Source: CALCMJ01 sp964475415 (lineage in GTDB: Bacteria > Bacteroidota > Bacteroidia > Chitinophagales > Saprospiraceae). Taken from it: DNA of 18,994 nt. The notes beneath the pieces were generated by a model. That model did no database searches. It was not told the origin of the DNA and was given only the letters and a program-made list of their open reading frames with translations. Where the stretch lies: NCBI GenBank assembly GCA_964475415.1, contig CAYYWZ010000076.1:1-18994 (forward strand), read 5' to 3'. This document shows, in pieces, positions 6,628 through 14,600 of the stretch; position 1 is the stretch's first letter, and each line of letters starts with the position of its first letter. The translations under genes and the position numbers were made by a program.

Positions 6628-6692
6628 GGGTTACCCGTGTTGAATATCTATAAATATAAATAACCCTATAAATATTTCAATGTAAATGGGTT
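6628..6692. promoter_or_regulatory. GGGTT/AACCC elements around the sigma-factor promoter
   Basis: Three related elements fall in 65 bp: the palindrome GGGTTACCC (6628-6636), AACCC (6662-6666) and GGGTT (6688-6692). The last two form an inverted pair. They flank and interrupt the predicted promoter. They stand out as G/C-rich blocks in otherwise AT-rich sequence and may be an operator or an ECF-dependent promoter element. This is inference from pattern only. Confidence 0.3.
6651..6680 (-). promoter_or_regulatory. Predicted promoter of ECF sigma operon
   Basis: TTG (6680-6678) is followed after 19 nt by TATATTTA (6658-6651), which differs from TAnnTTTG only in the last base. Initiation near 6645 would give a leader of about 35 nt before the ATG at 6611. 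The spacing agrees with the known range for Bacteroidota housekeeping promoters. Confidence 0.45.
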
Positions 6693-6859
6693 GATATTCC
6701 AGCGTAGAGACAATCCTGTGACTAGTAGGTTACACTTTGACATAAGCAATATCTACAATAAGTTTAATAAAGTTATAAGAAGAATGAAAAAATCCGATAA
6801 GAGGGGGCGCAGTGACCAGTAATTCCAATTCATCTTTATAGAAGATAATTTTTGGTGTT

Positions 6860-7705
6860 CTACCTAACTAGCTTTTTTTCTTTATATTTAGTTGGTGTCA
6901 TTTGGGCTATTTTTTTGAAATATTTAGAGAAATGTGCAGGATCATCAAAGCCTAGATCACTAGCTATTTCCTGATTTTGTTTATCTGTAAATTCTAAGAG
7001 TCTCTTTGCTTCTAGTACAACTCGTTCTTGTATAATAAGCTGCGGTGATTTTTGGTTGTAAATAGCAAAAAGATTTGATAGTGTTTTTGGAGATTTGTGT
7101 AGTAATTCTGCATAGTCTTTTACTTTCCTTTTTTCTCTGAAATGAATATCTACGAGAACATTATATTGTCGTATAGTATCTATCTGCGTATCTTTTAGAT
7201 CTGTGGTAATCAGTTGTTCTTTTGCAAGTCGAGTACAAAGTATAATAAAACGTTTCAATAGCATTTGGAGCATTTCCCCCTGAATATTATCCGTTTCTTT
7301 AAATTCGTTTATGATAACAGCCCACAAGAGTTTCAATTGTTCTTTCTTTTCTGGGTTGAGCGTAATTAGAGGTAGATCTTGTGTTCCGAAGAATAAGATC
7401 CCATTACATCCTATTTCTTTGTCATGATCTGCTATGCAATAGAATTCTCTATTAAACATTAATCCAGTTAAAGGCTTATTCTTTTCTAGATAAGTAACCT
7501 TGTGAAAATAAGTTACAGTTGTAAGTTGATCAGGTTCTAACTCAATAGTTATACCATCTATAGATAATCGAACTGATTGAGTTCCTTTGTTCCAAAGAAA
7601 TTTTATAATATCGTTTCTATTATTATATGCGTCAGTATCCCTTTGCACATTATCTGTAAGGATAAAAAGGGAATTTAGTTTAGTATTGGAGAATTTGTAA
7701 AGCAT
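6860..7705 (-). CDS. AraC-family transcriptional regulator
   Basis: This 281-aa protein has a C-terminal AraC/XylS double helix-turn-helix (about 183-278). The first helix set includes VKDYAELLHKSPKTLSNLF. The second includes NQEIASDLGFDDPAHFSKYFKKIAQMTPTKYK, with the conserved G-F-x-D-x-x-x-F-S-K-x-F-K and T-P-x-x-Y pattern. Residues 20-115 look like a cupin-type sensory domain (SVRLSIDGITIELEPDQLTTV; FNREFYCIADHD). The effector is unknown. It is a single gene with 76 nt to the gene upstream and 248 nt to the sigma operon downstream. Its targets cannot be read from the window. Family assignment is firm. Confidence 0.93.
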   Translation of the reverse strand: MLYKFSNTKLNSLFILTDNVQRDTDAYNNRNDIIKFLWNKGTQSVRLSIDGITIELEPDQLTTVTYFHKVTYLEKNKPLTGLMFNREFYCIADHDKEIGCNGILFFGTQDLPLITLNPEKKEQLKLLWAVIINEFKETDNIQGEMLQMLLKRFIILCTRLAKEQLITTDLKDTQIDTIRQYNVLVDIHFREKRKVKDYAELLHKSPKTLSNLFAIYNQKSPQLIIQERVVLEAKRLLEFTDKQNQEIASDLGFDDPAHFSKYFKKIAQMTPTKYKEKKLVR

Positions 7706-7781
7706 TTAGTATTATATTCTTAATTTATAATTTAAAGTAACATAAATAAGTTGAAAACCACATTATAGTTTTTTCCTTGTT

Positions 7782-8357
7782 TTAGTTAGACTTCTTAGTA
7801 AATTTGGTTAAAATAACAATCTGTTGTCCATCTATTTTTCCTTCTATATGCTCTGCATTATCATGTACGAGTCTAATACGTCTTACTGCAGTTCCTCTTT
7901 TAGCGGTGAAATTTGCTCCTTTGACATTTAAGTCTTGGATTAAGGTTACTGTATCGCCAGCTTCTAGTATGTTTCCATTACTGTCTTTATGTATAATACG
8001 AGATTGACTATTGTGCGGTTCTTCTTCAGCCCACTCTCGTGTTTCATCATCCATATACATAGTGCTGATTAGGTCCTGAGCCCAAGATTCATTCTCCATC
8101 GATTTTAAAATTCTATAGGCAGTAACTTGTACAGCGGGTGTCGGGTTCCATATGCTATCCTGGAGACATCTCCAATGCTCCTTATACTCACTAAGATTGT
8201 TTGCTATACCATCTAAGCAAGTTTTGCAAAGGGCGACTTGCTCAGTAATAGCTTCTCCTGATCTAGGGGGAACGATATAGGCAAATAATCCTGAATCATC
8301 TCCACATAATTCACAAGCAGATCCTGATCTATTTAGTAATTCAGTTGTTACAGTCAT
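7782..8357 (-). CDS. phnA: PhnA-domain protein (YjdM family)
   Basis: This 191-aa cytoplasmic protein has an N-terminal zinc-ribbon-like Cys set (C15-x2-C18 and C44-x2-C47) and a C-terminal PhnA domain (about 125-188) with the family signature DSNGNILEAGDTVTLIQDL and then VKG-x5-KRGT. The middle section (about 60-120) is helical. The family was named for its position near the E. coli phosphonate operon, but it is not part of the C-P lyase core. No phosphonate genes are visible here, so a phosphonate role should not be assumed. A TATCTTTA sequence at 8383-8376, one base off the -7 consensus, lies 19 nt before the start and could be its promoter. Apparently monocistronic. Confidence 0.9.
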   Translation of the reverse strand: MTVTTELLNRSGSACELCGDDSGLFAYIVPPRSGEAITEQVALCKTCLDGIANNLSEYKEHWRCLQDSIWNPTPAVQVTAYRILKSMENESWAQDLISTMYMDDETREWAEEEPHNSQSRIIHKDSNGNILEAGDTVTLIQDLNVKGANFTAKRGTAVRRIRLVHDNAEHIEGKIDGQQIVILTKFTKKSN

Positions 8358-8478
8358 ACTTTTAGAGTAATAAAATAAAGATAGGTTAAATCTTTAGATA
8401 GACCTAGTTTTATAGATCTGGCGTCTCAATCTTTATTCAGGAGAGTTTATTAATGAACAAAACTAACTCTATAAGATA

Positions 8479-9309
8479 TTATTCTTCAGTCTTAAATACA
8501 AGAGCAGGTGTTTTTAGTTTCTGCAGTAAGCCCACTGTGGTACTTGGATCTATAAATCTTTTCCAGAAATTACGTTTGTGAGTTGTAAAAACGAAAGCGT
8601 TATACTCTAAGTTTTCTCGTGTTTTTTCGTGATCTATATAGGAATGTATGGAATGATTAATCACTTGATATTGTAAACTTTTCTTGACTTCAGATTTTAC
8701 AAAAGTAAACCATTTTTCATTTTTCACTTTAATTTCCGTGGAGATATTTTCATCACTCAAATGAGTAAGTCCTATGCCAGCTTTTGGGAATTTAGAATGT
8801 AGAGATTTTAAAACTTCTATATCTTGTTTAGTATGGTTAGTAAGAAAATTAAATTTCCTAATAGCAGAAAATACCTGGTATTCTGGAATGACTAGAAGTG
8901 GAGTGCTTATATTATTGAAAAGTAATGTTCTAATCTTAGTGATATCCTGATCTTCTTTGAAAAGATTATTGTCTGTAATAATAAAATCTATAAAATTATT
9001 ATGAAGAAAAGATTTTAGCACCATTTCTTCATTGCCGTGATGTATGTTTATATCTACCCATTCAGAATCTATTATGTCTCTAGTCAGTTCTCTGAACTTA
9101 GTAGAGACCTTTTGTTTTATATTCCCTTGGTAGTTTAGTTTAAAACTATCATAATAGTAAGGTGAAGAAATAAGGACAGGGTCTAGATTCTTACCTATAT
9201 GGAGAACGTGTAGCTTCGCCTTATAGTGCTTGCAAAATTTCGCTGCATAAGTCACATGATCAGAAGAATCTTCTTTTATAAGGTTAGAAATTAAGAGTAC
9301 ATGGTTCAT
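8479..9309 (-). CDS. Two-domain universal stress protein
   Basis: This 276-aa protein is made of two Usp-like alpha/beta domains, about 1-142 and 150-273. The first has the strand MNHVLLISNL, KLHVLHIG, then FIDFIITDNN and STPLLVIPE; the second has FNFLTNHT, YNAFVFTTHK and TPALVFKTEE. The ATP-binding signature G-x2-G-x9-G-[ST] is absent: the corresponding C-terminal stretch reads HKRNFWKRFIDPSTT, and the first half has NNLFKEDQD. It is therefore probably a non-ATP-binding member, as is common among tandem Usps of Bacteroidota. Role: general stress adaptation, partner unknown. It lies 77 nt after tamL in the same direction, without a clear terminator between, so read-through is possible. Confidence 0.88.
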   Translation of the reverse strand: MNHVLLISNLIKEDSSDHVTYAAKFCKHYKAKLHVLHIGKNLDPVLISSPYYYDSFKLNYQGNIKQKVSTKFRELTRDIIDSEWVDINIHHGNEEMVLKSFLHNNFIDFIITDNNLFKEDQDITKIRTLLFNNISTPLLVIPEYQVFSAIRKFNFLTNHTKQDIEVLKSLHSKFPKAGIGLTHLSDENISTEIKVKNEKWFTFVKSEVKKSLQYQVINHSIHSYIDHEKTRENLEYNAFVFTTHKRNFWKRFIDPSTTVGLLQKLKTPALVFKTEE

Positions 9310-9386
9310 AATATTTATTTAGGTCGAAAGATAATACCTTATGATTAAAGATTGATTAAAAAGTGAAATAAAAACAATAAGCAAGA

Positions 9387-11690
9387 TTAAAAGGGGTAAC
9401 CTATTCCGAGGTTAAGTTGGATATTTTCTCTTCTCCAGTCTCCAGAAAAGAAATCTATTTCTCTTACTTTCCACTGAAATCCCTGTTGGAATACTGGAGC
9501 TCGCAGAGGGAAAGCGGTATCTAATCGAATAAGAAAGAAATCAAAGTCTAAACGTAAACCTATACCTGCACCTATGGCAATATTTTCATAAAAATCTGTA
9601 AATCTGAAATTACCTTCTGGTAATACCTCATTATCAATAAGCCAAATATTTCCGGCGTCTACAAAAAATGCTCCTTTGAGATAACTAATGAGTGGAAACC
9701 TATACTCGACATTCATTTCTATTTTCATATCTCCTGTCTGATCTATAAACTGACTTATAGTTGGGTCTTCTTCTGTAAGAGGATCTTGTACAAAGCTGCC
9801 CGGTCCAAGACCTCTTAGTGGGAACGCTCTTATATTGTTAGAGCCACCAGTTAGGTATTGTTCTATGTAGGGGAGTTCATCACTATTTCCATATGCAAGC
9901 CCAAGACCCAAAACAAAATGTGTAGCTACTACTGAATTTCCTGAGGGGAAATACTGACGATAATCTAGTGTAAATTTTGAAAATTGAGCAAAAGGAATAC
10001 CGAGAATTTTTTTACTGTTTACATCTTTGCCACTCCCGAATAAACTAAATATGTTACCACTAGTTTCTATCTCGAATTCTAAATATCTAAATCTTCTATC
10101 CGCATTTCCTGATTGGTCGGTATAGGTATATTTGTATTGTAGTCCAGCAATAAGCACGTTCTCAAAAGATCTCCTTAGTCTTATATCGTCATCTAGAATT
10201 TCTTGAAAAGCATCAGATTTATCAGAAACGCCTACTTGAGTGATATTGATAGGGAAAAACTCATGTGACTTTTTTTCTGTTTCTCTCCATCTTATTCCAT
10301 ACTTAGCTTGCCAACTTTCTATGGTATAAAATTGTGCCCTTCTTTGAAAGGAAAAATTAGAGTTTACTATAGTTCTAGGAATATAGTTTAGCGATTCTCT
10401 TATATTGATAAAAGGAATGATGATTCTAGGAAAACTAAGTTCTGCTGAGATATTAAAATCAGAGGAATTAATGATAGCTAGTTCATCTCCAAACTGATTT
10501 TCAAGCTGTCCAGCCAAGCTTATTTTTAGATTTTCAGCATGATTAAATATATTCCTATGAAGATAGCTTACAGATGCTCCTATTCCGAAAAAATTTCCTG
10601 ATCTATTATTAACTTCTAATTCGCCAGATACACTTTGCATTAGAGTAGGTGTTAGAAAGATGGACTGTTTTATACGAGGTATAGAATCATTTTGATTGGC
10701 CTCGTTTTTTATATTTACAAACTTAAAGAGTCCAAGATCTAGAAGTCTATTGAGCGATCTAGATTCTAATTTTTTATTGTACCAGCCTTTAGGTTTTTCT
10801 AAGATTAGTCTGTCAAGTAAGGCATGAGAAATATAATAATTCCGCTCATGGATATTTATGCCCTTACTTATCTTTTGTTTTTTAGCATCGGTTTTTTCTA
10901 CATCTTCTAAGGAGTAATTAGGATAGATATTTATTTCATCAAGTAGATAACGTTTATGATAGGTACTATCAGAAGGTTGTAGGATCTCGAGATAGAGATT
11001 TGCCTTGTGGTTTCCTATAGTCGTATCTACATAATAGTAGACATGCTCTATACCCATATTTACATATCCTTGATCATTTGCAGCCTGAGCTATATAGTTT
11101 CTGTAGTAATATAGTTTGTCTCTATCGTAGTACCCTTTGTTATTCCAGTTTATGTATTTTAGTAAATTAGAAAAGGTTAGTTGTTCGAAAAGTGTGTCAG
11201 TAGGGTAAGCAACACTGTCTATAGTATATCTTGTTCCTAGATCTATATCACAGTATACATTTGCAATGGTATCTTTCTTTTCTGATGTACATTTTACCTT
11301 AGAATTGAAGTATCCTTTGCCATCTAGAAAGTACTTTAGTTTTGCTTCTGTAATACCTATCTGATTCTCATTGTAAATGGCTGGTTTTTCTCCAAGTTTA
11401 TATTTTACCCAATGCTTGAACCCTGTGTCTTTAGACTCTTTAAATATGTTGTATAAGCCTAGCTTTGCATTAAGAAAACCAAAACTGGTTCCTATTTTGG
11501 GGAGTAGTTTTAGATTTTTTTTCAAGTGAGGATCGCCCATTATTTTAGACTCATCTTTGATCGTAATTTGAGTTTCCTTATATAAGTATTCGCCTTTTTC
11601 TAGTCCTTTAGAAACACTACAGCTAGAGGTACATAGAATCCAAAGGAATAGGACGGTCATTTTGCTATATGTAAGTTTAGCTTTACTCAT
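9387..11690 (-). CDS. tamL: TamL, Omp85-family outer-membrane lipoprotein
   Basis: This 767-aa protein belongs to the Omp85/BamA superfamily in the lipoprotein form typical of Bacteroidota. The N-terminus has a lipoprotein signal with Cys at residue 24 (LWILCTSSC). Residues about 40-340 are POTRA-like, for example KLKYFLDGKGYFNSKV and LNRLLDLGLFKFVNI. Residues about 350-767 form a 16-strand-type barrel. The L6-type motif GGSNNIRAFPLRGLGPG lies at 615-631, and the protein ends in GIGYPF with a terminal Phe, as in barrel proteins recognised by the BAM complex. Its start overlaps the tamB stop by 8 nt (ATGAGTAA), so the two are translationally coupled. With TamB it is expected to form an envelope-spanning complex that aids outer-membrane protein insertion and/or lipid transport. 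Assignment rests on family pattern plus the tamB neighbour. Confidence 0.93.
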   Translation of the reverse strand: MSKAKLTYSKMTVLFLWILCTSSCSVSKGLEKGEYLYKETQITIKDESKIMGDPHLKKNLKLLPKIGTSFGFLNAKLGLYNIFKESKDTGFKHWVKYKLGEKPAIYNENQIGITEAKLKYFLDGKGYFNSKVKCTSEKKDTIANVYCDIDLGTRYTIDSVAYPTDTLFEQLTFSNLLKYINWNNKGYYDRDKLYYYRNYIAQAANDQGYVNMGIEHVYYYVDTTIGNHKANLYLEILQPSDSTYHKRYLLDEINIYPNYSLEDVEKTDAKKQKISKGINIHERNYYISHALLDRLILEKPKGWYNKKLESRSLNRLLDLGLFKFVNIKNEANQNDSIPRIKQSIFLTPTLMQSVSGELEVNNRSGNFFGIGASVSYLHRNIFNHAENLKISLAGQLENQFGDELAIINSSDFNISAELSFPRIIIPFINIRESLNYIPRTIVNSNFSFQRRAQFYTIESWQAKYGIRWRETEKKSHEFFPINITQVGVSDKSDAFQEILDDDIRLRRSFENVLIAGLQYKYTYTDQSGNADRRFRYLEFEIETSGNIFSLFGSGKDVNSKKILGIPFAQFSKFTLDYRQYFPSGNSVVATHFVLGLGLAYGNSDELPYIEQYLTGGSNNIRAFPLRGLGPGSFVQDPLTEEDPTISQFIDQTGDMKIEMNVEYRFPLISYLKGAFFVDAGNIWLIDNEVLPEGNFRFTDFYENIAIGAGIGLRLDFDFFLIRLDTAFPLRAPVFQQGFQWKVREIDFFSGDWRRENIQLNLGIGYPF

Positions 11691-14600
11691 TGTTTTTCTT
11701 ACCTATCTTGGAGTCAAAAGATTTTCTAAAAATTAGACCTACACCATTTTTGTTAGAGTTCTCATTAAGTAATCTGTCATAATCACCTTTGGAAAATACA
11801 CGTACTCGATAGTTACCATTTTCTGTCAGCTTATATTCTAGAATGAAATCACCTACCAAAGAGGAGTAATTACTTTCGCTATTATCAGATTCTAAATTTA
11901 AATTTCCTCCAGCTTGCACACTTAGTCTGTCGTTAAATAATTGTTTTGACACACTTAGTCCTAGTTCTGTAACATTTCCTCCTTGCCCTTCATTTAGATA
12001 TTGAGAATTATAATTATTAAAATCAACATTTATCTCTACTCCTTTTATTGCATTTTTAGCTAGAGAATTGAGTTCATTAGATATTAAGCTACTCAGACTA
12101 TTTAGCGCTATTCCAGCTCCTACACCACCCAGTGAGTTGGTACTATTGCTACTCATGAAAAAGCTATTAAAAATGATAAGTCCAAAAACCTGGTTATTGA
12201 GTTCATTAGGATTATTTCTTAAGTCAGCTAATTTTCTTTCTACAGCTGCTAGAATTTGTCCAGTGTTATCTTCGGCAGTAGTTATGTCTAGACTGATTTC
12301 AGGAGATAATATTTTTCCTGATAACCTTAGCGACACTTCTATGTTTGTCCTTTTTTTAGAAGCGCTGATTTCATTTTCGTCGAGTATGACTTCATTCTTT
12401 ATAAGCTCATAGGTAGAGGTGTATACGCTGTAGATTGCTGTGATATCTAATTCTGCATTTAGCGGATCACCTACAAACTTCACAGTGCTTCCTTCCTTTA
12501 TGGTAAAATTTTTAGCAACAAAATCACCGTAAGAAAAAGAATAGGTTCCTGATTCTACGTTATACAATCCGAAGATTTCTTGACTACCATCGGGTTTAAA
12601 CTTTGTCCTTAAGTTTCCGTTACCCTTAGTTTCTAGTTTGTCACCTGAGATTGGATCTACAATTATAGTCATGGAGCCAGCATTCGTTGCATCTAATAGA
12701 AGGTTTACATCGAAAGGATATTTCCTAGCACTATTTACTAAGTTGTCTAAATTTTTGATTTCGAAATCCTCGGGTTTTCCAAAGCTTATATAATCATCTT
12801 GTAAGAGTGATTCTGTTTCAGAAAATGGAGAGAGTGTAATGCTTGTATTTTCTTTGGTTTCTGCAATTGCGTCTACTTTCATTAATTCTAGAGGACCCAA
12901 TATATTTACATCTGCCTCTAAATATACATCTCCAAATAATACTGGATTTTCTTTTCTGGTAGAATTAAGAAATAGAAATTTATCAGTTTTTATGGATAGA
13001 TCTAATACGAAATTATCAAAGAATTCATGATAGATCAGCCCTACAATATTAGCGCTGTTATCTTCTTTATCACGTATAATTAGTTCTCCTATATCGATAA
13101 TATTTTCGTTGAAACTGACTTCGTGGTTACCAAAATTATACCTAGTATTATTAGAGACGATAGTGCTTTCTAGTGATTCGGTTTTGATGTTGCCATCTAT
13201 TTTTAGATGATCTTTGTGTCCTCGCAATACTAAATCTCCAGATAATTTTCCATCGGTATTAGCTATGGTTCCGTAAAGGAATAAATCCAGTAATCTTGCT
13301 TCTATGGTTTCGATATCTATTTCTAGTTCGAGATACTCTACACTAGGATCATAGGTTCCACGACCGACTAGATTGTTCCTCCCAGTTGCAGTAATAGTTG
13401 AATTTATAAACCCATCTAAAGGGTTTTCTGTAGCTCTTATTTCTATATCTCCTACTGGCGTGTTCTCATAAACAATATCATTCATATCTAACTGTACTAG
13501 ATAGAACAGATTGTTTCTTGCATCTTTTATATCTATATATCCATTTATGACACCAGATAATTGCACCGTATCACTATATAATAATTGCACAATAGAATTT
13601 ACATCGAAATTAGTAAAGTCTATTTTGTAATCGTTGCCTGTCGTATCTTTTGAGTTTATAGCTATCGCTTGTTTGGAATCTGATATTTCTAACTGGTCGA
13701 CTAGTATTTTTCCATCAATATAAGAGATATTGTTTTCTCCATTTACCTCCCAATTCGTATCATTGAAAATAAGGTTGTCTTGCAATACAAGTTGGATATC
13801 CTTATCTTCTTTTGATAATAAAGTAGAAAGAAATAATTCTGGTTCAGATAGATTTTCATCACCAGTTATAAGTGTTGACCTAACAAGATTGTCTGTTAGC
13901 TCATTTGTAAATTGTAGATTCTGTATTAGAAATTTATCAGCTAGATATGTAGCGGTAGCATTAGTTTGTACTACGAGTTTATTATCAGACTTCCTGATAC
14001 TTGTATATAGAGAATCCGCATGATGGTTATCTATTACTAAGCTATCAACAAGTAGATTAGCATCTATATTATTTGTAGGGAAATCAATGTCGAAATTTAA
14101 TGTGGCGCCCTTGGTATAAAAGTATTTTTTTTGCACAAAAAAGTTAATAACCTCTGAATTTTTGAGTACAGCTTTTCCTTTTACAAAACCCGTCGTCTTT
14201 TCTGATCCTTCGATCTCAGTAATAGGGTAGTAATGGTTGATAGTTTGCTGGAACCCTTTCCATAAATCTTCTATCTTATAGATCCCTTGAGCATTAATGT
14301 CTAAGAAATTACTAGTGGCGGAAAGGTAAGTTGTGTCTATGGATTTCTGAAGTTCTATTTGTACTGAATCTTCATGTATATGTTTACCTTCCTTGCTTAC
14401 ATATATATTGTCAAGAAATAATGATGCAGTTTCTCCATTTTGCAAAGGAAGATCCATTTTGATTTTTGCATTTCCACTGAACCTAAGATCTTCATCCATG
14501 AGTCCAAGAATCTGTGGTGCGATGGTGTCTATTTCTGTCTCGATGTCAATAACATATAGATCAGTTTTTAGATCTACTGTTCCATTATAACTTAGGTTTA

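Noticed and set aside
6453..6653. 66-codon plus-strand frame opposite the sigma factor
   Set aside because: Antisense to the strongly recognised ECF sigma gene; no domain character.
7782..8357. Phosphonate degradation operon suggested by the PhnA domain
   Set aside because: No C-P lyase, phosphonate transporter or phosphonatase gene is present; PhnA/YjdM proteins are often found without these.
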